Shown piece by piece: positions 1 through 23,116 of a stretch of DNA of 64,000 bases. Position 1 is the first letter of the stretch. Each line of letters begins with the position of its first letter. The translations under genes were made by a program, and so were the position numbers. The stretch is from NCBI RefSeq assembly GCF_019393635.1, contig NC_057861.1:305247468-305311467 (forward strand). Reading direction: 5' to 3'. Under the pieces are notes generated by a model that saw only the letters and a list, made by a program, of their open reading frames with translations, ran no database searches and had not been told where the DNA came from. This DNA is from Dromiciops gliroides (Eukaryota > Chordata > Mammalia > Microbiotheria > Microbiotheriidae).

Positions 1-766
1 GGACAGCATTATTTTGGTCTCTTTTACCTGCTATGATGTTTCTGATAGTTTTAAAATAGTAGTTTATTTAGTGTTCTTCTATACCTGATTGTTTGCCATC
101 TCAGGGAGGGGAGAAGGGAGGGGGAGGGAAAGAGGGATAAAAATTGGAACCCCAAACTATAAATAAAAATGTTCTACTTAGTGTTCTTAATGAATTTGTT
201 CCCAGTTTAATAGACTGTGTATGTGTGTATGTACTTAAAATCCAGAACATAGAGAGAAAATAATTCAAATTTATTTAGATCTAAGAATAGTAATGGAAAT
301 ATTTGCCTAGGAAAATATAAACATGTAAACCTCTCTCATATCCTCTATGATATTATTAAATCATGCTGTTAGCAGTTTTTGAGCACTTTTGTACTTTTGG
401 TGAGTCAATTCTCTGTTCTTGGTGTGTTCAGTTGCACATCATTCTGCATGTACATTCCTCATAAGGAAACAGAATGACATTTCAGAGTGTTTAATGTATT
501 AACAACAGAAAAATGAACATCCCAACTATACTTGATCCAATGCCATAGTTTTTTCTTTTGTACGAATTCTTATATTCACCAGAATACTTCAGAAGACAAA
601 GACTCAGGCATGGTAGAGGCCAAAGATCTTCCTTTCTCCTGCCTTTTGGCAGAACCACACTGAATTCTTTATCTTAAATTACTTATCTTTAAATCAGTAA
701 ATTAACCTTTATTAAGTGCCTTCTATTCTAGTCTATAGGCACTGGGGATATTGAAATAATAATCAT
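1..766. other. ATP8B1 intron sequence, no exon seen
   Basis: AT-rich. The first 180 bp end in a GGGAGGGG-rich stretch and AATAAA-like tail typical of a plus-strand L1 3' end. No ATP8B1 exon was recognised before 1,926. Confidence 0.5.
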
Positions 767-940
767 GGGGCAGTTAGGTGGCCCAGTGGATAAAGCACCA
801 GCCCTGGATTCAGCAGGACCTCAGTTCAAATCTGGCCTCAGACACTTGACACTTATTAGCTGTGTGACCCTGGGCAAGTCACTTAGCCCCCATTGCCCCA
901 CAACCCCCCCCCCCAAACAAACAAACAAACAAAAGAAATA
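767..940 (+). repeat. Marsupial tRNA-derived SINE
   Basis: Reference copy for this window. The head GGGGCAGNTAGGTGGC contains a pol III A box (TGGCNNAGTGG), the GAGTTCAAATC segment is a degenerate B box, and the 3' part is a CORE/MIR-like segment (GTGTGACCCTGGGCAAGTCACTTA) before an A-rich tail. The type resembles the WSINE1 / SINE1_MD families; the family name is tentative. Confidence 0.88.
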
Positions 941-1119
941 GTAGTCTACCCTTGTATAGTGTACTTTCTATTGTGTAAGAAAATTTCAACAATTGGGCCA
1001 TTCTCTATCTCTTAACAATCTTCATGCTATAAAATCCCCTTTTATGTAATTCATTTTGTAAAGCTGACATTTGTCAAAATGGCAAAGGACTGCCTAGTTT
1101 TAAAAAAATATATGTATAA

Positions 1120-1172
1120 TGTGACCCTGGGCAAGTCACTTAACCCCAATTGCCTCACAAAAAAAAAATACA
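1120..1172 (+). repeat. 5'-truncated SINE (3' 50 bp only)
   Basis: Only GTGACCCTGGGCAAGTCACT onward plus poly(A); flanked by near-copies of AAAATATATGTATAAT, so it looks like a genuine truncated insertion. Confidence 0.75.
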
Positions 1173-1392
1173 AATTAAAAAATATGTGTATAATTGTGTG
1201 TACATGTTCACAACACCCTTTTAAAGCTTAATATAATTTTTAGTACCAGGTTTTTGTCTCTTACTATATGGATAATGGAAAAATGAAGAATGTCAGCATG
1301 TTTAAAATTATTTGGGTATATTGTCAGTTTTACATATTATCCAGTTTATGGAATGACCTGTGTCCTTACCAATTTTATAGAAAGAGACTGAG

Positions 1393-1545
1393 AAGCAGCT
1401 AGGTAGCACAGTGGATAAAGCATCGGCCCTGGATTCAGGAGTACCTGAGTTCAAATCCGGCCTTAGACATTTGACACTAACTAGCTGTGTGACCCTGGGC
1501 AAGTCACTTAACACCCATTGCCCCACCAAAAACAAAAGAAAGAAA
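1393..1545 (+). repeat. Marsupial tRNA-derived SINE
   Basis: Full-length copy flanked by AGAAAGAGACT-type target duplication. Confidence 0.87.
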
Positions 1546-1679
1546 GAAAGAGACTTACTGAATTTCTCTTTTCTTGAATAATATATTTGACTAAGATTTA
1601 TGTTGGCAACATATCAGGGCAGAGAAACCCGTATTACTGTTTCTTCCCATTAGCAAAGTTTAGGCCTACTGTGTTTCTG

Positions 1680-1917
1680 AGACAGTGTGACTGAGTAGAG
1701 AGAGTAACGGACTTGAAGTTACAGAGTTTTGAGTTCAAATCCCTACTCTGACTTATAGTACTAGCCATGTGAATGTAAGTCAGTCACTTACTTCTCTGAG
1801 CCTATTTGCTCACCTATTAAATAGGGATAATATTACCCATAATGCCTCACAGTGTTATGAGGAATGAATGACTTAATTGACCTAAAATGCTATATAAATA
1901 TACATTGTTGCTATTTT
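1680..1917 (+). repeat. MIR/Ther-type SINE
   Basis: GAGTTCAAATCC core, CCTATTTGCTCACCTATTAAAT and GTGTTATGAGGA-type tail. It ends within 10 bp of the ATP8B1 exon acceptor at 1,926. Confidence 0.75.
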
Positions 1918-1925
1918 CACTTTAG

Positions 1926-13396
<11,471 letters not shown>

Positions 13397-14990
13397 TGTA
13401 CATTTTTCCATGGAAATAGTTTTATTGGAATAATTGCACAAAGAAAAATTTACATATATATATTTTTATGACCAACTCTCAGGACTTTTTTTTTAATTGA
13501 ATTTGACATAAGGACATTGAAGATAAGCAAACTTTATACATGAAAAATTACTTGGTTGGGACTATTAAAAATTAAATAAGCCAAGTATGGGTATTTTTAA
13601 AAATTCCATTAGTCATACATTTATACTCCTGAAACTAAAGCTTATCAAAGATATTTGTTACTCAAAGGCTTTGTTTTTTAAAACCTTAAACTCATAGTGA
13701 TGTGACACTCAAAACAGCAAAAAAAAGAAAATTATGGTTGATACTAAGGATATGTAACAAAACTAATGTCTCCTGTCAGTAATATTCAACAAAAATAACC
13801 AAGATATTCATTTAGCTCTCTAGGCCACTGTATTAATATGAATTTTCACTCTAGAGGATACTAGCAAAAGAGTATAATTAAAAATTCCTTATCGGGGAAC
13901 TGAGGGTTCCAGAGGCCTCTGCAAAGTAATAAATGGGCTACATGGTTTTATGCTCTCCTTGGTTTTAGAATATTTGGTTTAATAAATTAACGTGATCCAA
14001 AAAAAGTCCATTGAATTTGGCACATCTCCTTTGTTTCTTTTTGGTGCAAGTATAATACAGTACTTTATAATAACTTTTCATCTTCTCAAAGCATGTTGTT
14101 CAGAAAAACCTCCTAGAGTCCTATTGTAAAGACCTTCTTTTCTTCTAAAAAGAAAATCTACATTTTTTTTTGTTTGTAATACAACTATGTGAATGTGGAT
14201 GATAGTGATAAACCAACAAATATTTTGCAGAGCTTTCTTTTGAGAAGCAAACTTTTGTGCCTGCCTATATATAATTATAAAGTATTTTTATAAGGGAAAT
14301 GAGTAACAGAGACCTCATTCTTTTTCACTCAGTTGTTTCTAAAACTGCCTTGAAAAAAGAAAAGGATATTATTAACCACATTTCGAGGGATGTTAGTATG
14401 TGATCATTTCAAATTATCATTTTAGTTTAATTATGGGAAGCATCCTTTAAGGAGGTAAAAACTCTTTGTCCAAAGGCTTTCCTTATTCTGTCTAGAACAT
14501 ATAATAGTTTCTTTTGCTAGTGAAGATATAAACAAACATGTTTCACCAATACTGCCCTCTACCAACATGCTGCTACTCAATGTTAAAAATGTCTGCCTGT
14601 CACATTAATTCATTTTTAGGAGGTTAAAAATGTATATTAGTTCTTCCAGGTGCGACAAGAGAATGTATAGTTCATTTTGTGGAAATAAATTAAAGAACGT
14701 TTACAACTTTTCCTTTATCATGTGAATAAAAAGGAATGTAAAATTTACTTTTTTTAAACAAAGGTAAACTGTATAAATCTGTCAGTTTCATATTTCTTTT
14801 CTGTTTTGTGGTAATTGAATGTGGGGAAGATTGACAATGCGAATGTGTCAAAGACTTATTCTGTAGGGTGCAATATTAACAATCTTAATATGCAAATTGC
14901 TTTGAAAATTATTTCCTTTTATCTGTAAATCTGAGATTTTATTTGTAAATATTTTGTTTAAAGAGTAATAAATGCTTTAATAATATATCT
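13397..14990 (+). other. ATP8B1: ATP8B1 3' UTR
   Basis: AT-rich, SINE-free sequence after the stop. Candidate poly(A) signals AATAAA at 14684-14689, 14725-14730 and 14967-14972; the last is followed by a T-rich stretch and is the likely end. No ORF of note. The exact cleavage site is inferred. Confidence 0.75.
14967..14972 (+). terminator. Poly(A) signal AATAAA, likely distal ATP8B1 site
   Basis: Canonical hexamer about 1.57 kb after the stop codon; two more lie 240-290 bp upstream, so alternative 3' ends are possible. Confidence 0.6.
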
Positions 14991-15139
14991 TGGGAAATGG
15001 TCATCTTTTAACAGGTATATGAAGCTTTTTAAGAGTGGTGAGTATAAAAGAAGAGGAAATCTGATGTTTGGATGGATTCTTTGAAGTATAGTTCAGAATG
15101 ATGAAGCTGGAAATTGGGGGAGGAGTTTAGAGGGTTTTT

Positions 15140-15575
15140 TTAAATCATAAAAGTATTTTATTATTTTCCAGTTACATGTAAAGATAGTTTTCAAGATTTG
15201 TTTTCATTAGATTTTTAGTTCCAAATTTTTCTCCCTCCCTCACTTCCTTCCCCTCTCCCCAAGACAGAAAGCAATCTGATATAGGTTATAAATGTACAAT
15301 CACATTAAACCTATTTCTGCCTTAGTCATGTTGTGAATGAAGAATCAGAACAAAAGGGGAAAACCTCAAAAAACAAAAACAAAAGTAGAAACAGTATGGT
15401 TCAATTTGCATTCAGAATCCACAGTTCTTTTTTCTAGATGTGGAGAACACTTTCCATTGTGAGTTCTTTGGATCATTCATTGTATTGCTGAGAATAGCTA
15501 AGTCTATCACAGTTGATCATCACACAATATTGCTGTTATTGTGTACAATGTTCTCCTGGTTCTGCTCACTTAGGA
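15140..15575 (-). mobile_element. L1 3' end, antisense
   Basis: ATTTTCCAGTTACATGTAAA, CCAAATTTTTCTCCCTCCCT and CCAAGACAGAAAGCAATCTG: reverse complement of the marsupial L1 3' UTR seen at 5.7 kb. Confidence 0.7.
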
Positions 15576-15830
15576 GTTAAGAGTTTTGATGCAAAAGTGA
15601 ATATACCATGAGACAGTGGGGTGGAAGGAGCAATTGCTTTGGAGTCCAATACCTGGATATGAGCTCCTTGTATTGTCCTTCTACCTATATGACTTTGTGT
15701 AGGCCACTAATTCTCACTGACATTTCCCCTTCTCTGAGATAGGGGTAATGGTAACACCTGTGGCTGGCTACCTCAAGGTAAACACAAAGCACTGAAAGTA
15801 AGTTGGATTGATTTCAAAATACATATTCTT

Positions 15831-15968
15831 TTTTTTTAATGGGGAAACGAGGGTTAAATGACTTGCCCAAGGTCACACAACTAGTGTCAAGTGTCTGAGG
15901 CTGGATTTGAATTCAGGTCCTCCTGAATCCAAGGCTAGTCCTTTATCCACTGCGCCACTTAGCTGCCC
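15831..15968 (-). repeat. Antisense SINE
   Basis: Perfect 15-bp duplication AAAATACATATTCTT at 15816-15830 and 15969-15983. Confidence 0.92.
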
Positions 15969-16715
15969 AAAATACATATTCTTAATGGGCTTCAATAGCC
16001 AGGCTTGTGAATTATATATTTGCCAAGAAACAGATGAGGTTTTGACTTCAAATAACACCGACACAAAAATGTGTCAGAAACTGAGCTATACTGTGAGTTC
16101 CTCAATAGAAATGAGATGGGAGCCTACCATTCTCTGCCATGTGAAACAATGTAATTCAACACACCTGTGGAGCACCTACTGTGTGCTAGGCCCGAGGGAT
16201 GAAAAGGTTTTTTGTGGTTTTTTTTAAAGCCCAGTTCCTGCTTTTTATCTTATAACGTCCGGATAAGCCATTGAATTAATGCTTTTGGGGGGGGGGTGCT
16301 ATGGGGTGGTGGTGGTGGTGAATAATTGATTAGTCTCTTCAGCTCATTTTATTGCCTTCCTTTTAATGGCAGATGTTTATCTAAATGAGGGTTTTTGTTG
16401 TAATTCAGTGGCCATTCTAGGAAAGGAAACCAAGGAAACTCCAAACATAAAACTATGTACCCTAGTACAATTTATTGATTGAAGGGTAATCCTTTTTTTA
16501 AGTAAATAATACTTTATTTTTCCAATTACAAATATAGTTTTCAACATGCATTTTTATAAGATTTTGAGTTCCAAATTTTTCTCTTTTCCTCTCTCCCCAA
16601 GACAGAAATCAATCTGAGAAAGGTTATACATATGCAATCGTGTTAGCCATATTTCCATTTTTAGTTGAGAAAGGAGAAATAGAACAAAAGGGAGAAAGCA
16701 CAAAAAACAAAAGAA

Positions 16716-16890
16716 GTGGTGCAGCTAGGTGGCACAGTGGATAGAGCACCGACCCTGAATTCAGGAGTACCTGAGTTCAAATCTGGCCTCAGACACTTAA
16801 CACTTACTAGCTGTGTGACCCTGGGCAAGTCACTTAACCCTAATTGCCTCACCAAAAAAAAAATCCAAAAACCAAAACAAACAAACAAAC
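16716..16890 (+). repeat. Marsupial tRNA-derived SINE
   Basis: Flanked by AAAACAAAAGAAG and AAACCAAAAGAAG. Confidence 0.88.
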
Positions 16891-17027
16891 AAAAAACCAA
16901 AAGAAGCAAAAATAGTATGCTTCAATCTGCATTTAGACTCCATAGTTCTTTCTCTGCTTTTATTTTTCACTTAAAAGTACTTTATTTTGCCAATTACACG
17001 TAAAGATAGTTTTCAACATTCATTTTT

Positions 17028-17190
17028 GGTTTTGGGTTTGTTTTTTTTTTTTTGCACTGGGCAACGAGGATTAAGTGACTTGCCCAGGGTCACATAGTTA
17101 ATAAGTGTCAAGTGTCTGAGGTTGGATTTGAACTCAAGTCCTCCTCAATCCAGGGCCAGTGCTTTATCCACTGCACCACCTAGCTGTCCC
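17028..17190 (-). repeat. Antisense SINE
   Basis: 14-bp duplication CAACATTCATTTTT at 17014-17027 and 17191-17204. Confidence 0.91.
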
Positions 17191-17403
17191 CAACATTCAT
17201 TTTTATAAGATTTTGAGTTCCAAATTTTTCTCCCTCCATGCATTCCATCCACCAAGGTTAATTCTTATAGCCAGGAAGGTTGGAGAAGGGGAGGTAGAGA
17301 TGATGCAAGTCTTCAAATCTCTATCTTAAGGAGCCTGCCCTAACTGCCTGGGAAAACACTTGCAATGTCAGATCAACTTGCTGAGATGCAAGAAACAATA
17401 TGA

Positions 17404-17550
17404 GGGGCAGCTAGGTGGTGCAGTGGATAAAGCAGTGGCCTTGGATTCAGGAGAACCTGAGTACAAATCCAGCCTCGGACATTTGACACTTACTAGCTGT
17501 GTGACCCTGGGCAAGTCACTTAACCTTCATTGCCCCTCAAAAAAAAAAAG
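17404..17550 (+). repeat. Marsupial tRNA-derived SINE
   Basis: Full-length with A tail. Confidence 0.88.
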
Positions 17551-18021
17551 CAGCAATATGACTCCCCAGCTTCCACTTTTTATATTGGAAAGATCCCGTT
17601 TGTAGCTTCACCAGTTTTCTTCCTTCCCCATGCATTCTAGGGGAAGTCCAAAGGGAAGCAGGTTTGGGATCTTTGAGCACTGTAATTGATTGAGGGAGCA
17701 AAGGAAGGAGAAAAGAAGAGAGAGAATCCAACTTATGGCTACCTAAAATCATGGAAAAAGCACCGTATCTGGGGTCAAGACACATGGGTTGGAATCTAAG
17801 CTCTGCTACAGTAGCCTATGTGAGGTTGGGCATTTCCTCATCTATAAAATAAGATTTGTAGGCACCTTTCAGATCTAAAGCTCTAGTCCTATATGAAAGC
17901 TAAGGGGAGCCAGGGCAAGAGAGGAATTGGTTTTTCTATCCTCAGTCTTAGCACAATGCCTGGCATGTAGTAAGCAATAAATGCTTGTTGATTGATAAAG
18001 GAAAATGTTATGGGGAAAATA

Positions 18022-18085
18022 GGGTAGGGGGTTAGGGAAAGGGCTAGGGGTTTGGGGAAAGGATAGGGGTAGGGGTTTGGGGTTC
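18022..18085 (+). repeat. G-rich, telomere-like degenerate tract
   Basis: GGGTAGGGGGTTAGGGAAAG then GGCTAGGGG, TTTGGGG, ATAGGGGTAGGGG and TTTGGGG: at least eight G-runs of three or more with short loops, a canonical quadruplex pattern. Confidence 0.7.
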
Positions 18086-18094
18086 TTAGGAATT

Positions 18095-18650
18095 CCTCTT
18101 TAAAGAATTACACCCTCTTGCACACAAATCCAATGGAATAAGATAATAGTTTATTTAGAGGCAGGGGAAGGGAAAGGAAACCAAGAGAGAAATCACTGGA
18201 CTTCTTCTCATGGGGAGAAAGGCATGGCACAGAGTGTGGCTCTGAGATACCAATTTCCTCAAGCAGGAGACAGATAGATACTTTTATAGAGGACTGAAGG
18301 GGGTCATCATCTGACTGAAAAGTTCCCTTAGCGAGGGAGGACCATCCCCCACTGGTGGTGGCTGGAGGAGTTGGGTGAGGGGTGGCTGCAGATCTCTCAA
18401 GCCATCTCTCTCCTCAGGATGCAAAGGAAGTAGCCACACCTAATCTTATCTCCCCAGGGTTGAGGGAGACTAGAATAAAGGGTGGGGGTCCCGGAACTAG
18501 CTCAGTCTGATCTGGTTCCACTTATCCCTCTAGGCATGTCTGTCCTCTGGTTTGGTTTCTCAAGGAGAAGGTTCTTTTATGTGCTCCAGAGAACTTCTGG
18601 GGTGCTATGGGCCCATAACAAAAACTCAGTAGAAGAGGTGGCAACTAAGA
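18095..18650 (-). mobile_element. Probable retroviral LTR, antisense (first of a related pair)
   Basis: On the minus strand a TATAAAAG (18281-18288) precedes AATAAA (18150-18155) by about 130 bp, the U3-R layout of an LTR. Related in these landmarks to 19,953-20,510. Boundaries uncertain. Confidence 0.5.
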
Positions 18651-18938
18651 GGGAAAAAAAAAGGATTTCAACCAACAGAAATATGGGAGGATGTAGAGGT
18701 GAGGGAACCCTGGTTGTGGGATACTGAATATAATGTCACTTTTATATATATATTGTTTGTGGACCTTTTTTCATTCTTCATACTTCCTTATAAGGGATGG
18801 CTCTTAAAAATGGGTAAAAGAAGAATACAGTGAGAAAAATAGATGTTTTTTTTTAAGTCCAGCAAAAATTGACATAAAAAAGAAATGTTTTTTTCTTTTG
18901 GGACAGTCTTTTTCAGGTATGGGCACAGCTTCATTGAG

Positions 18939-19145
18939 TGTAGGTTTCATCATGCTAATTTTCCTCAATTCCTGTACTATGCCATACGTATATCTGGGGG
19001 GGGGGCAGGGCAATGAGGGTTAAGTGACTTGCCTAGGGTCACACAGCTAGTAAGTGTCAAGTGTCTGAGGCTGGATTTGAACTCAGGTACTCCTGAATCC
19101 AGGGTCAGTGCTTTATCTATCCACAGTGCCTCCTAGCTGCCCCTA
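18939..19145 (-). repeat. Antisense SINE with an extra 57-nt 3' tail
   Basis: The SINE (18,998-19,145) plus non-SINE sequence (about 18,939-18,997) is bracketed by a perfect 15-bp duplication CACAGCTTCATTGAG at 18924-18938 and 19146-19160. The duplication encloses both parts, so they arrived together. Confidence 0.75.
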
Positions 19146-19472
19146 CACAGCTTCATTGAGGCAGAAGGCAAGATGAACTTGAAAAATCCAATTTGACTGG
19201 AGCAGTTCATAAAATAAAGTGATGTGAGATCAAGCCAGAAAGATAAAGCTGAGTTGAAGTAAAATTGTCATGAATGACTTGAATGACTGTCTTTGGAGCC
19301 TTATATTTAATTTTTTAGGCAGTGGGGAGCCACTCATGTGTTGGAGCTAAGGAATTGAATTAGTAGACCTGTGCTTAAGGGACATTAATTTAAAATCAGT
19401 GTGGAGGATGAATTGGAAAGAATCTGGACATGTGGCCACCAGTTAGGAAGCTATCACAATAATATAGGCAAG

Positions 19473-19632
19473 GGGCAGCTAGGTGGCGCAGTGGATAGAG
19501 CACCGGACCTGAATTCAGGAGGACCTAAGTTCAAACCTGGCCTCAGACACTTGACACTTACTAGCTATGTGACTGTGGGCAAGTCACTTAACCCCAATTG
19601 CCTCACCAAAAAAAACCCCCCAAGACCCCCAA
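19473..19632 (+). repeat. Marsupial tRNA-derived SINE
   Basis: Perfect 17-bp duplication ACAATAATATAGGCAAG at 19456-19472 and 19633-19649. Confidence 0.92.
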
Positions 19633-19786
19633 ACAATAATATAGGCAAGAAACCATTAAAAACCTGATCAAAGGTGGTGGAAAATGAGGTAAACAGGATT
19701 AAGTGACTTGCCTAAGGTCAGATAGGGCAATTCACTTTGTCAAGGGTGGGCTAGTTCTTGTATATCCTCAGTTAAAGAATTAAACT

Positions 19787-19940
19787 TGCAGGGCAACTAG
19801 GTGGAGCGATAGATAAAGCACTGGCCCTGGATTCAGGAAGACCTGAGTTCAAATCCATTCTTAGATACTTGACACTTACTAGCTGTGTGACCTTGAACAA
19901 GTCACTTAACCCTCATTGCCCCCCCCAAAAAAAACCCCGC
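19787..19940 (+). repeat. Marsupial tRNA-derived SINE
   Basis: 12-bp duplication AAGAATTAAACT at 19775-19786 and 19941-19952. Confidence 0.91.
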
Positions 19941-19952
19941 AAGAATTAAACT

Positions 19953-20510
19953 CTCACACATTCCAATCAGAGATAGAATAAGGTTTTATTTGAGGCAAAG
20001 GGAAGTGGCCAGGAGGATATTGCAGATGTGGCCAGGAGAAGTTTAAGCCCTCTCCTCCCTGAGCCAGAGAAAAGACAATGCCTTTATAGAGGGTAATTGG
20101 GGGAGACTTGAAAATGGAAAATTACAGCTTTTGGGGAGCTGGGGATATTTGAAATAATTATGTTTACATTCCTGAGCTCCTGGGGCATCTCCACCTCCTA
20201 ATTCTAAGCAATATGCTGTCTGGCCTGTTATCTATTTGTTTTTTGCTTTTTCTTTTTGGTGAGGCAATTGGGGTTAAGTGACTTGCCCAGGGTCACATAG
20301 ATAGTGTAAGTGTCTGAGGCCACATTTGAACTCAGTTCCTCCTGACTCCTGGGCTGGTGCTCTAACCACTGCATCACCTAGCTGCCCCTCCTGTTATCTA
20401 TTTGTATTACATCTACTTTCCTTGTACCCTGGAGGCATATCTGCCCCCAGCAAGTTGACTAATCACTTTGTTCTTTACAGAAAGAACCTTCCGACTAACC
20501 CTAGGCACTA
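19953..20510 (-). mobile_element. Probable retroviral LTR, antisense (second of a related pair)
   Basis: Minus-strand TATAAAG (20092-20098) then AATAAA (19985-19990), spaced like the LTR at 18.1 kb. Interrupted by a SINE. Confidence 0.5.
20240..20389 (-). repeat. Antisense SINE
   Basis: 15-bp duplication CCTGTTATCTATTTG at 20224-20238 and 20390-20404. Confidence 0.92.
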
Positions 20511-20512
20511 CA

Positions 20513-20660
20513 ATTTAACCCTGTTTGCCTCAGTTTCTTCATCTGTAAAATGAGCTGGAGAAGGAGACAGCAAACCACTCCAGTGTCTTTGCCAAGAAAA
20601 CCCCAAATGGGGTGACAAAGATTCGGACATGCCTGAAAAAAACAACTGAACAACAAAAAG
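20513..20660 (+). repeat. Mar1-type SINE, 3' part
   Basis: CCTGTTTGCCTCAGTTTCTT, AAAACCCCAAATGGGGTGAC and AACAACTGAACAACAAA. Confidence 0.8.
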
Positions 20661-20864
20661 AAGATAATGGTGTCATGTGAGTGGAAAGGATAGAACTAAT
20701 ACGAGAGGGGATTATGGAGGGGGAAAGTGGATGGGAATTGGCAAATAATTAGGTAAGGGGAAAGATGGCAGAGTTTAAAAGTCTGATGATTTGATTCTGG
20801 GTTACTATCAAACACATAGTGAACAGAAAGAGTTAAGTTAAAGGAGAGTCAAGTTTTGTTTTGT

Positions 20865-21370
20865 TTTTAAAGGGGAAGGGTAATCACGAAACCTTGAAGA
20901 CCTATATTGTTGTGCTTCATCCTTGGTTTCTGAAGAAGACCTATGACACCACAATGTTGGAGTGGGTGATGACTCATGTCTTGACTCGGTGTGAATTTTA
21001 TTTAAGTGAAGCAGAATTTCACAGAGTCTTCAGCCTCACTCGCCCTGCCTAAGTCGTTAATGTCATTAATGTCCTGTGGCAAAACAGAAGTCAAGACGGC
21101 TGGCAAGAGTCTGGGATTCTATGTTTGACGAAGCCCTGAGCACTCCACAGCACTTGCTTCAGCTGCCTTCATGGCTGTTGGGGGAAAAAAATGTTTTCAT
21201 CCACCCATTCCACTGGGACAAGTCTTCACATGCTTGGATAGATATCCCCTCTAACTTACCTAGGGGTTTGAAGCTCATGAGCTACCCTCCACCTTGTTTG
21301 GCACATCTGCCAAACCAGTTTTACCAGGGTGTGGTCTCTGCACATGCTACAGCTTCATGGAGCTAGAGGT
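20865..21370 (+). repeat. Probable interspersed repeat (unclassified)
   Basis: ACCTATATTGTTGTGCTTCA, GAAGACCTATGACACCACAA and AGTGAATT-type segments recur in my memory of marsupial DNA as a repeat family. Two open frames (60-96 codons) match no protein I know. Confidence 0.4.
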
Positions 21371-21552
21371 GACAGATGAGTAGCCTTGAAAGGGCTTGGC
21401 AAGCCCTCTCACTAGAGGTACTGGTCCTCCTTGAAACCCCAAATATGAGTGAAATCTAGCTTAAGTAGCCACTCTCACGGAGATTTTGGCCACTGATGTA
21501 TATTTTAACTGGGAAGCATTTAGAGAATTTAGGGGAAAAGCAATGTTGGTAC

Positions 21553-21803
21553 TGGGAAGCTAAGTGGTACAGTGGATTGAGCACTGGAACTAAAGTTAGG
21601 AAGACCTGAGTTCAAATGTGACTTCAGACACTTACTAGAAGTGTGACCCTGGGCAAGTCACTTAACCCTGTTTGCCTCAGCTTCTCCATCTGTAAAAGGA
21701 GCTAGTGAAGGAAATGACAAACCACTCCAGTATCTTTGCCAACAAGACTCCAAATGGGGTTACAAAGAGTCAGACACAACAGAAACAACTCAACAACAAC
21801 AAT
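21553..21803 (+). repeat. Mar1-type SINE, full length
   Basis: tRNA-like head, CCATCTGTAAAAGGAGCTAG, AACCACTCCAGTATCTTTGC and AACTCAACAACAAC end. Confidence 0.83.
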
Positions 21804-22119
21804 GTTAATGCTAGGCAATTGGCAATTATTATGGTCTGTGGACGATTCCCCCAAGTTTTGAAGGGGGAGAGAAATGAGCAAATAAGATATGGGTAGACAA
21901 GTGTGTAGCACAATATATTTTTTTGAAAAGACATGTAACAGTGATGATTATTTAAGCCTATCACTTCAGCATTTGAGACTGAAAGAGGAAAAATAAATCA
22001 CATGAGAACACATTTCATTGTTTTTGTGGACCAAGGTCGGGGCTTAAGCTGATTAGAGAGAACTTTGTAATATTATGAATTTCTATGTGGTTTCAGAACA
22101 TACTCCCATATAGTCTTTT

Positions 22120-22262
22120 TTTTTTTTTGCAGGGCAACGGGGGTTAAGTGACTTGCCCAGGGTCACACAGCTAGTAAGTGTCAAGTGTCTGAGGCCAGAT
22201 TTGAACTCAGGTCCTCCTGAATCCAGGGCCAGTGCTTGATCCACTGTACTACCTAGCTGCCC
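22120..22262 (-). repeat. Antisense SINE
   Basis: Perfect 17-bp duplication CTCCCATATAGTCTTTT at 22103-22119 and 22263-22279. Confidence 0.93.
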
Positions 22263-23116
22263 CTCCCATATAGTCTTTTGAGTTTAGAAAGATTTTTAAA
22301 AATTAATAATGTGATGAATAAGTAGCAGGTAGGTATGTGGGGGAGGGGAGGAATACCCAAAAGGTATTATCCAGTCACATACCAATACGAAAAGGAATTG
22401 ATACATGTAAGATAAGACTTCTTTTTGGGCATGCTCCTTAAAGCTCTGGACTATGTGGACTTCACACCTGATCAACCCTATTCTTTAGCAAAATTTCTCA
22501 TCATTAGATTAAAATTTGCATTTGAGAACTGAGTCTGGTGGTCTTTATGCTAGAGAATGCAGTATTAGTCATATCCTTAGCCCCTAAAACAGAAACAATG
22601 ATATTCCATTGTGGGCTTGTGACAGGAATCACACTACCCACCCACCCTCTACAAAATGCAAACCTGAAATTGTTCTTGCAATTTAAATGAGATAAAGCAT
22701 TGTAAGCCATAAAGTGCTATATAAATGACAGTTTGTTTTTTAAAAAATTGTTTTGTTTTTATATAGTATCTTTAGTTGAGAAGCTAGTGATAAGCCGTTA
22801 ACTAAATGGCAGATAAAGAGCGCCACCTAGTGAACAGTTTTTACGTTTGTTGTAGGACAACAATCATCTGGTAAGTAAAGATTTGATGTTGACTGTGGTT
22901 CGAAAAATGATCATTTAAAAGATTAGCCTACAATCCAAGATAAAATGGAATACACCCGCATGGAAATTTGAGTATATTAAAAGAGATACTATCTTAGCAG
23001 CTATACAAGCACGACTTGAGGAAATTACAAACTGGCTTCTAAAAGCCCTATCAGAAATTTTGTACATGCTAAAAAGTACTGATTGCCATAAAATATTGTT
23101 TTTAGAAAATAATTTT

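Larger units (their letters stand above)
16490..17260 (-). mobile_element. L1 3' end, antisense, split by two SINEs
   Basis: 16490-16715, 16905-17027 and 17191-17260 are pieces of antisense L1 3' sequence. The CAACATTCATTTTT segment is duplicated around the second SINE. Confidence 0.7.

Noticed and set aside
767..900. A-box and B-box tRNA-like promoter suggesting a tRNA gene
   Set aside because: The boxes belong to the SINE head. No acceptor stem or anticodon arm fold is preserved in any copy I read.
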